A stretch of DNA of 33,958 nt from Polymorphobacter sp. (GCF_025362435.1 NZ_JANYGL010000102.1:1-33958); one strand, 5' to 3'. Positions 24,806-33,227 are shown, counted from the stretch's first letter. A program made the numbers and translations. Notes: generated from the sequence alone by a model not told the origin.

Positions 24806-24892
24806 GCGGCCATGGCGGAACTGGTAGACGCGCAACGTTGAGGTCGTTGTGGCCGAAAGGCCGTGGAAGTTCGAGTCTTCTTGGCCGCACCA
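24806..24892 (+). tRNA. tRNA-Leu (anticodon GAG)
   Basis: The 87-base sequence folds as a class II tRNA. The acceptor stem GCGGCCA (24806-24812) pairs perfectly with TGGCCGC (24882-24888), followed by A and an encoded CCA. The anticodon loop TTGAGGT gives anticodon GAG, stem CAACG/CGTTG. A long variable arm and a TTCGAGT T-loop complete it. It reads CUC and CUU leucine codons. TTGCGT at 24733 with TAATCG at 24756, 17 bases apart, may be its promoter. Confidence 0.96.
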
Positions 24893-24896
24893 ACCA

Positions 24897-24974
24897 GTCA
24901 GCAGGTCCCGGATAATCCGGGAGCCGAGCGGGACGCGGCGGGATTTATCCCTGCATTCCCGGGGCTTTGCTGAC
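24897..24974. other. Nested inverted repeats downstream of tRNA-Leu
   Basis: GTCAGCA (24897-24903) pairs with TGCTGAC (24968-24974). Inside lies the perfect hairpin TCCCGG-ATAAT-CCGGGA (24906-24922), and GGGAT-TTATCCC also pairs. No T run follows. It could be the 3' processing or termination region of the tRNA transcript, or a small structured RNA. No gene is seen up to 25070. Confidence 0.45.
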
Positions 24975-25070
24975 GCCTTGTGAAGGCGGGCGGACCGTCA
25001 CGTCGACGTGGGTCGACATAGGGACATGCAACTGCCGTCACCGGTTTATTGCAGTCCGGCTCCGCCCCGC

Positions 25071-27248
25071 TTACTCGCCGGGATGATAACGCCGTTCGAC
25101 ATGAGCGCTTAGTTCATCGGGCCAGAAATAGACCGGGCGGAGATTGCCTGTGGTGTAGCGTTCGGCCTGGTCATTGAAGTGACGCGAGGCGGGATCGCCG
25201 CTCTCGCCGCCGGCGGTGACCGCCCAAGCCTCGACGCGCGGGCCGAACTCGACGATCGCCACGAAGCTGTTGCCGCTGCTGCCATAGTATTTCCTGGTAT
25301 TCGCATACGGCCTCGCACCGAAAGAGGCGAGCGAACCCCATTGCGCCGAGGTGAAGCCGACCGGCAGGCTGGCCTTCGCGTCGTCGAAATGCCCGACGAT
25401 GCTGTCGTCGAGGCGCTGGAAGCGGTTGATCGTGCCCCACGGCACCTCCCAGCTGCCGAAGTCGCGGGCAAGCCGGTCTGCCGCCTGCTGCAGCGCTGCC
25501 AGCTTGTCGGCGGCCGTGACGCGGGTCAGGATATAGTCGGACACGTTGATCCGCTCCGCCTTGGCGAAGCTGCCGACGTCGTGCCACAGCGCATCGCCCC
25601 AATAGACGGCGAGCGAGGTGGCGGTGTCGCCGGTCGCCCAGCGGTCGTTCCACCGCCGCAGCAGGCCCAGCGGTCCAGCCAAAGTTTTCCGCCGCGGGTC
25701 GGTTGCGGGCAGCGCGTCGTACGCGGCGAACAGGGTCGGCAGGAGCCGCGCGAAGCCGGGCAGATGGCTGTCGAAGGCGGCGAGGCGCAACTGCTCGGGG
25801 GTGAAGTCATGACGGCCGGTGAGCAACGCTGTCGCGTGGCGGCTGCGGTCGTTCTCGCCGGCCGTGTCCATGTAGCGGGGATAGTCGCCGCGCCGCGGGC
25901 TGTCCGGGCCGGCGGCACCCCACGGCTCATCGTTGGTGTTGAACGCCCAGCCGACCGGCGGCCGGATCGCGTTCGGCAGCGAGGCAATCGGGTACAGGCC
26001 TTGCCAGTCGGTTGCGGGATCGGCGCCGTCGACGGGGTGGCTATAGTCGAAGCGGTCGGCGCGGCGCGGCACGAACTGCGGGTGGAGGTAGGCGATCTCG
26101 CCCGCCCGGTCGGCAAACAGGGTCCCGTTCGAGCTGTTCGCCTGCAGCTCAGCGACCTTGAGGTAGCCGGCGAGGTCGGCCTGCTTGGTGCGCAGGAAGC
26201 TCTGCTCGAGCGCGGGTACCGGGCGCCACATCAGCGCAGTGGCGATCCACCGTCCCCCTTCGGCACGCGTGACCGGCCCGTGGTGAGTGCGGAAGGTGAC
26301 GAACGTCCGCTGTTTCATGCTGCCGTCGGCGGCCCGGTAGGCGATCGTGAGCGGCACTGTCTCCACCGCTCGCAGCGCGGCGCCGTAGCGGTAGAAGCGC
26401 GCGGCGCCGTGGCTGACGATGGTTTCGGCGAACTCGTCGACATTGTCGACGCCGGACGTGGTGTGCATCCAGCCAGTGCTAGCGTTCCACCCCTGGTAGA
26501 TGAAGAACTGCCCCCACGTCGCCGCGCCATACGCGTTCAGCCCCTCGCCGCTCGTCATCTGCAGCTCGGCGCGGAAGTAGAAGCTTGTGTGCGGGTTGAT
26601 CAGCAGCAAGGCGCGCCCGGCGACGGTGTTCTGAGGCGCGATGGCGATGCCGTTCGACCCGCGTGGCTCCTCGGGCTGGGCCCCGGTTTCCGCGGCCGAA
26701 GCCGCCACCGGCGTACCGCCGTAGAAAGCTTGCACGCCCGACAACGGGATTCGCTCGATGTCGCCGCCGATGCTGCCCTCGGTGAAGCTCAGCGCCATCC
26801 ACGGTTCGAACCGCGTCAGCACGCGTGGATGCACCGCAGGATGCGTCGCGAGATAGTAATTGAGGCCGTCGGCCCAGCTATCCATCAGCTTGCGCAGCCA
26901 CGCCGGGCTGGTGCGATACTCGCGCTGCAGCGCGGCTGGATCGACGTAGAGCCGCTGGCGAAGGTCCTGCCAGATCGCCGTTTCGCCGTCGGCCTCGGCG
27001 GTCCGACCGAGCGCGGTCAGGTAATTGGCCTCGATGCGCGGGAAATCGTCCTCGGCCTGCGCGTACATCGCGCCGAACACCGCCTGCGCATCGGTCGCGG
27101 CGCTGACATGGGCGATGCCCCAGTCGTCGCGGGTAATGGTCACCAGCGCCGCCTGCTGCTCGAGGCGGTTCGGTTGGGCGGCATGGACGGCACCCGCCAA
27201 GACGAGTGGCAAGAGCCATTCCGCGACGCGCCGGGCCAGTCTATCCAT
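25071..27248 (-). CDS. Penicillin acylase family (S45) N-terminal nucleophile hydrolase
   Basis: The 725-residue precursor has a Sec signal peptide (residues 6-24), an alpha chain, a spacer and a beta chain. The autocatalytic cleavage site is at 'EPRG|SNG': Ser198 becomes the N-terminal nucleophile, as in other S45 enzymes. The beta chain continues with 'INPHTSFYFRAELQ' and 'GWNASTGWMHTTSGVDNVDEF', the typical substrate-pocket region. These periplasmic enzymes split amide bonds of acylated amines, including acyl-homoserine lactones (PvdQ, QuiP) or cyclic lipopeptides; natural beta-lactam cleavage is often incidental. The length fits the acylase branch. A divergent amidohydrolase starts 44 bases away, so the two likely share a control region. 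Confidence 0.9.
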   Translation of the reverse strand: MDRLARRVAEWLLPLVLAGAVHAAQPNRLEQQAALVTITRDDWGIAHVSAATDAQAVFGAMYAQAEDDFPRIEANYLTALGRTAEADGETAIWQDLRQRLYVDPAALQREYRTSPAWLRKLMDSWADGLNYYLATHPAVHPRVLTRFEPWMALSFTEGSIGGDIERIPLSGVQAFYGGTPVAASAAETGAQPEEPRGSNGIAIAPQNTVAGRALLLINPHTSFYFRAELQMTSGEGLNAYGAATWGQFFIYQGWNASTGWMHTTSGVDNVDEFAETIVSHGAARFYRYGAALRAVETVPLTIAYRAADGSMKQRTFVTFRTHHGPVTRAEGGRWIATALMWRPVPALEQSFLRTKQADLAGYLKVAELQANSSNGTLFADRAGEIAYLHPQFVPRRADRFDYSHPVDGADPATDWQGLYPIASLPNAIRPPVGWAFNTNDEPWGAAGPDSPRRGDYPRYMDTAGENDRSRHATALLTGRHDFTPEQLRLAAFDSHLPGFARLLPTLFAAYDALPATDPRRKTLAGPLGLLRRWNDRWATGDTATSLAVYWGDALWHDVGSFAKAERINVSDYILTRVTAADKLAALQQAADRLARDFGSWEVPWGTINRFQRLDDSIVGHFDDAKASLPVGFTSAQWGSLASFGARPYANTRKYYGSSGNSFVAIVEFGPRVEAWAVTAGGESGDPASRHFNDQAERYTTGNLRPVYFWPDELSAHVERRYHPGE

Positions 27249-27292
27249 GGCACAACGCTATTCGCCGTCCGTCCCGTCCGCAAGGAAGCCCC
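27249..27292. promoter_or_regulatory. Short shared region between divergent hydrolase genes
   Basis: Only 44 bases separate the ATG at 27248 (minus) from the ATG at 27293 (plus). Promoters for each gene must overlap the other's coding sequence or this gap. CAAGGAAG (27280-27287) is a plausible ribosome site for the plus gene. No clear operator is seen. Confidence 0.4.
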
Positions 27293-28543
27293 ATGAAGTA
27301 TCTCCTTTGCGCCGCGGCGCTCCTGCTGGCGGCGCCCGTCGCCGCGGAGCCGATCCTGCTGCGGCCGGAGCGGGTGTTCGATGGCGTCACAACCGCGTCG
27401 CACGCGGGTTGGGAGGTCCTCGTCGACGCCGACCGCATCGCCGCGGTCGGTCCTCATCTGCCTACGCCGGCCGGCACTCGCGTCGTCGCGCTGCCGGGAA
27501 CGACGCTGATGCCGGGCATGATCGAGGGCCACGGGCACCTTTTCCTCCATCCCTACAACGAAACGCCGTGGGACGAGCAGGTGCTGCACGAGCCGCTGGC
27601 GCTCAGGACTGCGCGCGCCGTCGTGCACGCGCGCGCGACGCTGCTGGCCGGCTTCACCAGCGAACGCGATCTCGGCACCGAGGGGGCCGGCTATGCCGAC
27701 GCTGGCCTCAAGCAGGCGATCGACAAGGGCATCGTCCCGGGGCCACGCATGATCGTCGCGACACGGGCGATCGTCGCGCGCGGCGCTTATGGTCCAAAGG
27801 GCTTCGAGCCGGGCGTGGCGGTGCCGCAGGGCGCGCAGGAAGTCAGCGGCGTCGACGAGATCGTCCGCGCCGTTCGCGACCAGATCGCCGGCGGGGCCGG
27901 CTTGATAAAGCTCTACGCCGATTATCACTATCAAGGCGACGACAGCAGCCGGCCGACGCTGTCGCAGGCCGAGATGAGCGCGGCGGTCGCGGCTGCCCAC
28001 GACGCCGGCCGCCGGGTAGCCGCACACAGTGTCACCGCAGAAGGCATGCGGCGCGCGATCGCTGCAGGCGTCGACACGATCGAACATGGCTATGGCGGCA
28101 CTCCGGCGATCTTCAAGACGATGCACGACCGCAACATCGCCCTCTGCCCAACCTTGGCCGCCTCGGACGCGGTCGCGCACTACCGTGGCTGGAATGGTGC
28201 CGAGCCGGCGCCGGCCGGGGTCCTCGAAAACCGCAGCTCGTTTCGGCTGGCGCTGGCGGCCGGCGTGCCGATCTGCATGGGCGGCGATGTCGGCGTCTTC
28301 GCGCACGGCACCAATGCCCGCGAGATGGAGCTGATGCAGGCCGCCGGCATGCCCGCCGCGGCCGTCGCGCTCGCCGCCACTGCGGGCAATGCACACATCT
28401 TCGGCATCGACGACAAGGTCGGCAGCATCAAGCCCGGCCTGCTCGCCGATCTGGTCGCCGTCGATGGCGACCCGACCCGCGACGTCGCGGCAGTGCGCAG
28501 CGTCAGGCTGGTAATGAAGGGCGGCCGCATCATCGCCCCCTGA
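27293..28543 (+). CDS. Exported metal-dependent amidohydrolase
   Basis: The 416-residue protein has a signal peptide (1-18, 'APVAA' before cleavage) and the amidohydrolase superfamily metal centre: His80 and His82 ('EGHGH'), a bridging Lys206 ('GLIKLYAD'), His245, His264 ('TIEHGYGG') and Asp332 ('GGDVGVFAHG'). This is the imidazolonepropionase/Xaa-Pro-dipeptidase-like (Sgx-type) branch, whose members split dipeptides with cyclic or N-blocked residues. ATG 27293 is chosen because it starts the signal peptide; the upstream ATG at 27206 lies inside the divergent gene. Together with the acylase it suggests periplasmic use of an amide-containing compound such as an acyl amino acid, lipopeptide or antibiotic. 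Confidence 0.9.
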   Translation: MKYLLCAAALLLAAPVAAEPILLRPERVFDGVTTASHAGWEVLVDADRIAAVGPHLPTPAGTRVVALPGTTLMPGMIEGHGHLFLHPYNETPWDEQVLHEPLALRTARAVVHARATLLAGFTSERDLGTEGAGYADAGLKQAIDKGIVPGPRMIVATRAIVARGAYGPKGFEPGVAVPQGAQEVSGVDEIVRAVRDQIAGGAGLIKLYADYHYQGDDSSRPTLSQAEMSAAVAAAHDAGRRVAAHSVTAEGMRRAIAAGVDTIEHGYGGTPAIFKTMHDRNIALCPTLAASDAVAHYRGWNGAEPAPAGVLENRSSFRLALAAGVPICMGGDVGVFAHGTNAREMELMQAAGMPAAAVALAATAGNAHIFGIDDKVGSIKPGLLADLVAVDGDPTRDVAAVRSVRLVMKGGRIIAP

Positions 28544-28845
28544 CCCGTAGAGAACCGGTTACAACTTGCAGATGGTCAGCCCCTACGGAGCCATATGCGG
28601 TGGAATGCCCTCGGTGGCACCCGTACATTTGACCGAAAACGAGCCATGAGCGACAGGGTCGAGCTGGCGTTCGATGGGATCGGGGGCTCAGTCTCTAACT
28701 CATTGCGCTGCGCACTGGCCACCGACTGAAGCATGGGCGGCAATCCTCGCCGCCGCGCCCCGCTTCTGTGAGATCCGCGGGGTTGACGCGCATACACTGG
28801 CCCAGTGACAGCGTCACCGAAAGCCGCGACGGCGGGACCGAGCCA
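28544..28845. other. Intergenic stretch without recognisable features
   Basis: The gap lies between two convergent genes. Short open frames exist on both strands, none with a ribosome site and protein-like composition. I see no strong terminator, repeat or RNA. Confidence 0.6.
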
Positions 28846-30120
28846 TCAGCGGTTCACATATCCGCGGCTGCGTTCGTCGATGTCGCGCAACTGCGTTAAC
28901 CAGCGCTTATAGGCAACTGAGGCGCACGAAGCCGTTGTGCATCGGCGGCTGTGCCTGAGGTAGAGGTCGCGGCCCTCGTCCGCCGCATCAATCGCCTGCG
29001 GGTCGCCCGACCGCGCGATGGCGACGTAAATGGCTTGCGCTGCAGCGCTGTCGGCCGCGCGCTCGTCGTCCGGACCGCCGGCGTCGAGCGCTGCGCCGGT
29101 CTCGGTTGCCGCCGCCGGCGCAGCCTTCTCCTCCGTACGACGCGGAGACAGTGTTTCGGCGGTGGCCGGCAGGGCTGCCGTCTCGGTCGCTGCGCGCCGC
29201 GAGGGCAGCGGTTGAGCTGCAGGCGACGGCACCGAGAGCCGTGCGACGGTCTCGGGCGTCGCCGCCGGAACGACCCGGACTGGCTTGGCACGCTCGACCG
29301 GGTCCGGCACCGGCACGACCGCGGCAGGTTCGGCCACGGCGACCGCCGCAGGTTCGGCGCTCGCGACCGCGACGGGTACGGCGGCCGGCATCGTCGCAAG
29401 CCTTTGCAAGATCGATCGCGCACGCAGGACCCGGAACGTCGGCACACTCGCGCCCGGGCCGCCGTCGACCGCATAATCGACCGGGCCGGAAACGATCTGC
29501 ATGACGGGCGATCCCGCGCGGGCGTCGGCAAGCTGAAGTTCGATCACGCCGTGGCAGACAGCGGTCGACCCGTCGGCCGCGAGCAGCTGCACCGCGCCAA
29601 GCGTCGCGGGCGCTCCCTGCCCGTCGAACGCGGTTCCCCGGCGGAACAGCGCGGCCAGTACCGGCGCCGCCAGCGTCGCTTCGCAACGCGCGGCGCCATC
29701 GGCGGGCAGCGACGCCAGAGAGACCGACGCGGCAACTGATACCGGCCGGGCGGCAACCTGTGCCGCTGCGGGTGCTCCAGGCGATTCCCCGACGCGGTTC
29801 GCGAAGAGCCAGCCGGCCGCCGCCGCGAGCATCGCGAGTGCAGCGAGCACGTACGGCCAGACCCGGGCTTCGGGCACAGGCGAGGCTTCGGCGACCATCG
29901 GCGCCGGGCGGGAAAGCATTGTGGGCGCAGGGTCGGCGGCTACAGCGGCAGCACTTTCCGTTGGCGCCACGCCCGCCAGCGGTGCAACGTTCACCTCCTG
30001 TGTCGGGGTCATCGGGGCGACCGGCGGAGCGGCACGGCGCGGCATTGGCCGTACCGTCCAATCGGTATTCGGGTGAAGCCGCTCGGCGAGCTCGCGCCGC
30101 CATTCCTCGTTGTCGCTCAT
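28846..30120 (-). CDS. Bitopic membrane protein with long Pro/Ala linker, unknown function
   Basis: The 424-residue protein begins with a polar cytosolic segment starting 'MSDNEEWRRELAERLHP', a proline-rich spacer, one transmembrane helix at about 88-107 and a large periplasmic part. That part has a small domain with two cysteines ('AARCEATLAAPVLAAL', 'STAVCHGVIELQL'; about 142-205), an alanine/proline/valine linker (about 240-360) and a C-terminal helix pair, 'RDLYLRHSRRCTTASCASV', whose Cys-x4-Cys spacing recalls LprI-type domains. I do not recognise the family. The first residues resemble those of the protein at 33228 (acidic pair, then WRR), so both may belong to one family of regulators or anchors. 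Confidence 0.72.
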   Translation of the reverse strand: MSDNEEWRRELAERLHPNTDWTVRPMPRRAAPPVAPMTPTQEVNVAPLAGVAPTESAAAVAADPAPTMLSRPAPMVAEASPVPEARVWPYVLAALAMLAAAAGWLFANRVGESPGAPAAAQVAARPVSVAASVSLASLPADGAARCEATLAAPVLAALFRRGTAFDGQGAPATLGAVQLLAADGSTAVCHGVIELQLADARAGSPVMQIVSGPVDYAVDGGPGASVPTFRVLRARSILQRLATMPAAVPVAVASAEPAAVAVAEPAAVVPVPDPVERAKPVRVVPAATPETVARLSVPSPAAQPLPSRRAATETAALPATAETLSPRRTEEKAAPAAATETGAALDAGGPDDERAADSAAAQAIYVAIARSGDPQAIDAADEGRDLYLRHSRRCTTASCASVAYKRWLTQLRDIDERSRGYVNR

Positions 30121-30806
30121 CGCGCCATCCTCGCCAACTCCGGCGGCGCTTGTGCCCCGCGCTTGCTGAGCGAGCGGTTAACGTGCGTTAGGGTTCCACT
30201 CGAATGAAGGGATGGACGTACCTCGAAGCCTTGCGACGATCGAGCGAATGCGGGGCGATTGACACCGCTGTCCAGTCCCGGACTCCTGAGATCGTAGCTG
30301 ACGCATGTCTCTTCATAGTCCGCCGCTGAAAATCTGGTCATCAACGCCGCATGCGAGATTATCCGGCGTAGACCGATCTAACCCGTTGATTGGCCCAGCG
30401 CCCGGCGGTCGCGTCAGCCCCTCCGAAGAATGACATAGGCGTCCGCCGTAGTCGATCAGTGACGAACGTCACGATCGCCCCGACGCCACTTCCTTCGTCA
30501 AACCTGCCGCCATTCAGTCTTTTAAGCAGCTCGCTGGGTTGCTAATCTGGCGGAAGGATGACCTTCTTCCCGCGTTGGCTTCAGCATGTACAGTGAGCCG
30601 CCGTCAGCGTTGCCGCCTGCATCTGGGTGGAAGACGGCGCTCGGCGGACGATGCGCTGCGGTGCTCGAGAAATAAGGTTCGTAGAACCGGGCAAGGCGTC
30701 TTGCAGCCAAGATCGTCTGTTCTCATCGCCCCGTACCATACGGTCGCGAGGTTCGGATATGCCCTAATGTGAGTTCCCGCGATGAACTCAGCCACAACGC
30801 GCCAAC
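30121..30806. other. Gene-poor stretch of nearly 700 bases
   Basis: No convincing gene is seen. Several frames of 60-80 codons occur on both strands, but they have low-quality starts and look like chance frames or eroded sequence. Composition is slightly lower in GC than the genes around it, and no repeat or IS end was spotted. It may be the scar of a lost gene. Confidence 0.5.
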
Positions 30807-30835
30807 AAAAAAGGCCCCGGCGAACCGGGGCCTTT
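30807..30835 (-). terminator. Rho-independent terminator of the PEPxxWA-CTERM gene
   Basis: AAAGGCCCCGG (30810-30820) pairs perfectly with 30825-30835 around a CGAA loop. On the minus strand the stem is followed by six T residues (30812-30807). It lies 20 bases after the stop at 30856. Confidence 0.92.
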
Positions 30836-30855
30836 CGTTCGTGCCGGTTGCCGGT

Positions 30856-31521
30856 TTAGGCGGCGACGGTCGAAATTGCACTGCGACGGCGGCGCGAGGC
30901 AACGCCGACCATGCCGAAGCCGCCGATCATCAGCGCCCAGGCCGCCGGTTCGGGAACGACGCCGTTGGCGTTGCCGTCACCTGCCGGGGTTCCGGCGATA
31001 TCGTCGACCTCGAACGCTACACCCGTCGAAGTGAAGCGAAGCCCGGTGATGACCTCACCCGTACTAGCGGTGAACGACACGCGCTCGTTCGATGTCGCCA
31101 TATGCTGGTCGCCGTCCGAGGGCGGGAACAGGCTGCCGCCGAAGCTGCCGAGCGTGACGCCGCCCGCGCCGAGAACGTCAACGCTGTTGTACTTGTCGAT
31201 CGAGCCCCAGTAGAAGCTGATCTTCGACAGGTCGAACGCAGTCGTCAGCGTCGCGTTGTTCGGGCTGAGCGCCGATGACACGTACAGATATTGAGTCTTG
31301 TCACCAGCCGGTGCTGCACCCGCGTTCGTCGTACCGGTCGCGTAGGTATAGGCTCCGGTCAGCGTGTAGCCGGCGGGCAGCGTGGCAGAGTTGAAGTCGA
31401 CGAGGATCGATTGACCCGCGGCCGGGCCGGGATCGGGTGCGCCAGGCGCGACGGTGTAGGTGAGAGCGTGCCCGGCAGTGGCGGTTGCCAGAGCGAGTGC
31501 GAGAGCGGTTGCTTTGATCAT
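30856..31521 (-). CDS. PEPxxWA-CTERM sorting-domain exported protein
   Basis: From ATG 31521 (AGGAG nine bases upstream; a TTG at 31530 abuts that site and is rejected) the protein has 221 residues. A signal peptide covers about 1-19. The middle (about 20-180) is a beta-rich domain with 'SILVDFNSATLPAGYTLTG' and 'ISFYWGSIDKYNSVDVLG', typical of lectin-like or Npun_F0296-type exosortase-system proteins. It ends with 'VPEPAAWALMIGGFGMVGV' and 'ASRRRR', the sphingomonad PEPxxWA-CTERM signal for exosortase processing at the membrane. It is thought to belong to an extracellular-matrix protein class. A sigma-54 promoter lies upstream and a terminator downstream, so it is a single-gene transcript. 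Confidence 0.93.
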   Translation of the reverse strand: MIKATALALALATATAGHALTYTVAPGAPDPGPAAGQSILVDFNSATLPAGYTLTGAYTYATGTTNAGAAPAGDKTQYLYVSSALSPNNATLTTAFDLSKISFYWGSIDKYNSVDVLGAGGVTLGSFGGSLFPPSDGDQHMATSNERVSFTASTGEVITGLRFTSTGVAFEVDDIAGTPAGDGNANGVVPEPAAWALMIGGFGMVGVASRRRRSAISTVAA

Positions 31522-31965
31522 ATTACTCAACTCCTATCTGAGCCCCCCCCGCCTTTTGTTACGCTACCGAATAGATAGTGTATCATATCAACGGGTTACC
31601 TGATCAAAGGATTTGCAACTTCCGTGCCAATACTCCCGATTGAAATATTCCAAAGGGTTAAGGAAGTGTTACGGACGCGTAATGTAAGATTTCCCGACAC
31701 CTTTGATTCGGAATAAGTCTGCTCAGAGCGTTCGCCGCGCTCCATTTCACCTTCAGATCGGAAATAATTTCGCTACGGAGTAGAAATGAATTCATAGCTG
31801 CGCAGCGAAACCGAATTTGTTCCGACTGATCGCAAATATATTGCGCTTCATCGCGTATTGATGCTGGCCTGCCCGGCATAGGGTTCCGTGCCGACCTGCA
31901 AGTCCTTTAACCATCGCACCGCGCGGTGGCATCGGGGTCATCGGGCGTTGAGCGGGAGCTAGACG
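31522..31965. other. AT-rich divergent regulatory region between two PEPxxWA-CTERM genes
   Basis: The gap is markedly richer in A and T than its neighbours. It contains the sigma-54 promoter of the minus-strand gene (31614-31629). Upstream of it is an inverted repeat TTACG-GACG-CGTAA (31669-31682) that could bind an activator; the same stretch reads TTAA-N7-TTAC (31658-31672), close to a CtrA box. No sigma-54 site was found for the plus-strand gene. A 73-codon minus frame (31658-31879) has no family features and is not called. Confidence 0.55.
31614..31629 (-). promoter_or_regulatory. Sigma-54 (RpoN) promoter of the PEPxxWA-CTERM gene
   Basis: On the minus strand the sequence reads TGGCACG-GAAG-TTGCA, an exact match to the -24/-12 consensus TGGCACG-N4-TTGCW with the required spacing. 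The start would fall near 31602, leaving an 80-base leader before ATG 31521. Control of PEP-CTERM genes by RpoN with the PrsK/PrsR two-component system is known from floc-forming betaproteobacteria; its use here is inferred. Confidence 0.8.
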
Positions 31966-32796
31966 ATGGTGATGATGCAGTCACCGGCAGCGCGCCGGTG
32001 CCTTTTTTTGGTCGCGCGCACCGCGCTTGCCGCGGCGCTTGTCGCTCCCGCGGCTGGGTCGGCGATACCGACGCAATCGTGGAACGGCTACCGCTGGGGC
32101 CGCACAGGTGCCATCGTGATCAACGTCGGCGATAATTACGGCGCCGTGTGGAAACCGTTCACTACGAAGGCGATGGCCCAATGGAGCGTCGCGCCCGCGA
32201 TCAGCATGGCCTCGACTGCCGGCTCTACGACGAGCGCGTGCAACATGGTCTATGGCACGATCCAGATGTGCAGCGGCAACTACGGCGCGACCGGCTGGCT
32301 CGGTTATACCAATGTCCAGACGTCGAGCGGATATATTGTCATGGCGACGATCCGGCTCAACGATTACTATTTCAGCCAGCCAAAATACGACACCGCGGCG
32401 TGGCGCGCCGAGACCGCGTGTCAGGAACTGGGTAATGCGCTCGGGCTTCAGGATTCGGACCATGTCACGACCAACGCCAACACCGGGTCGTGCATGGACT
32501 ATACCAACAGTCCCACCGGGGGCGGCAATTATGGCACACTCGAAAACCTCCAGCCGAGCTCGAGCGACATGAAAAATCTCAACGCGATCTATGCGCAGCC
32601 CGGTGGCCGGCAGGTCGTCGGTACCGGCAAATACGGGTCGGCGAACGCAGCAGTTCCTGAGCCGGCAGCCTGGACGCTGATGATCGTCGGGTTCGGCTTA
32701 GCGGGGGGCATTGCCCGACGGCAGCGCGGTCGTACTGACCGTTCCCTGCTCGTCACGGCTGATGGCCATCCAGCATCATCTCCCGTGCAGCGGTAA
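31966..32796 (+). CDS. PEPxxWA-CTERM protein with a metzincin-like domain lacking zinc histidines
   Basis: The 276-residue protein starts seven bases after GGGAG. It has a signal peptide (about 8-33) and a domain (about 35-210) organised like a matrixin-type metzincin: a helix in the place of HExxHxxGxxH reads 'ACQELGNALGLQDSDH' (151-166), and a Met-turn-like 'SCMDYTN' follows at 175-181. In the aligned motif the histidines are Gln153, Asn157 and Asp163, while Glu154 and Gly160 remain, so normal zinc binding is doubtful. Residues 230-252 are the PEPxxWA-CTERM signal ('PEPAAWTLMIVGFGLAGG', then RR). About 24 residues follow it, more than usual. It is probably an anchored or secreted binding protein derived from a protease. 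Confidence 0.82.
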   Translation: MVMMQSPAARRCLFLVARTALAAALVAPAAGSAIPTQSWNGYRWGRTGAIVINVGDNYGAVWKPFTTKAMAQWSVAPAISMASTAGSTTSACNMVYGTIQMCSGNYGATGWLGYTNVQTSSGYIVMATIRLNDYYFSQPKYDTAAWRAETACQELGNALGLQDSDHVTTNANTGSCMDYTNSPTGGGNYGTLENLQPSSSDMKNLNAIYAQPGGRQVVGTGKYGSANAAVPEPAAWTLMIVGFGLAGGIARRQRGRTDRSLLVTADGHPASSPVQR

Positions 32797-33227
32797 GACC
32801 GGGGCCGATGCGGTTCCGGCGACCGGCTTGCTCGACGTAGTTGCGATTGAAAGCGTACCCAGTCGGGGGCGATCGCAAGGGTCGAGCAGGACGGACAACA
32901 TACTAAACATCCTCTCACGCGAGAGCCGTTTAGTCAGCAAACGAATGGTCCTAGCCCTGGAACTCGGAGATGAGCGATGGGCTTTGGGCGGCCTCGATAG
33001 CTTTGAAATAGCCCAGTTGAGGTGCTCGTTCGCCTTGGCGCGGCACAAGGCGGACGAACGTCACCGCGGACTTCGACGCCCTCGGGGCTGCCGACGTCAA
33101 AGGCTCCGTATGCCGATGCCGACCGCTCTCGTTGTGTGCGACCGACAAATGCGATGACCAAATTTCTGACGCCGGTCGGCAACCTGACTGGCGGGTTTTC
33201 GTTGCCGTACGGAGAGGAGGCGGTGCT
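32797..33227. other. Intergenic stretch upstream of the IS-truncated gene
   Basis: No gene with family features is seen. A minus-strand frame at 32776-33048 and plus-strand frames here have no ribosome sites or recognisable motifs. GGAGAGGAGG at 33211-33220 is the ribosome site for the next gene. Confidence 0.5.

Noticed and set aside
24806-24974. tRNA-Leu as attachment site of a genomic island
   Set aside because: No integrase gene is nearby and no direct repeat of the tRNA 3' end was seen in the window; the foreign-looking segment at 21.1-22.7 kb is on the other side of the SDR and HTH genes.
28576-28797. 73-codon minus-strand open frame
   Set aside because: No ribosome site, no family motif and unremarkable composition; most likely a chance frame in GC-rich DNA.
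30522-30795. Overlapping open frames of 60-77 codons on both strands
   Set aside because: None has a ribosome site or recognisable sequence, and they overlap one another; treated as non-coding or eroded sequence.
31658-31672. CtrA-like box TTAA-N7-TTAC
   Set aside because: One mismatch to the consensus, and such short AT-rich motifs arise easily in this gap; the overlapping TTACG inverted repeat is an equally good reading.
31658-31879. 73-codon minus-strand frame in the AT-rich gap
   Set aside because: No ribosome site or family resemblance; it overlaps the likely activator region upstream of the sigma-54 promoter.
32776-33048. 90-codon minus-strand frame
   Set aside because: Overlaps the end of the metzincin-like gene and has no ribosome site or conserved motif.
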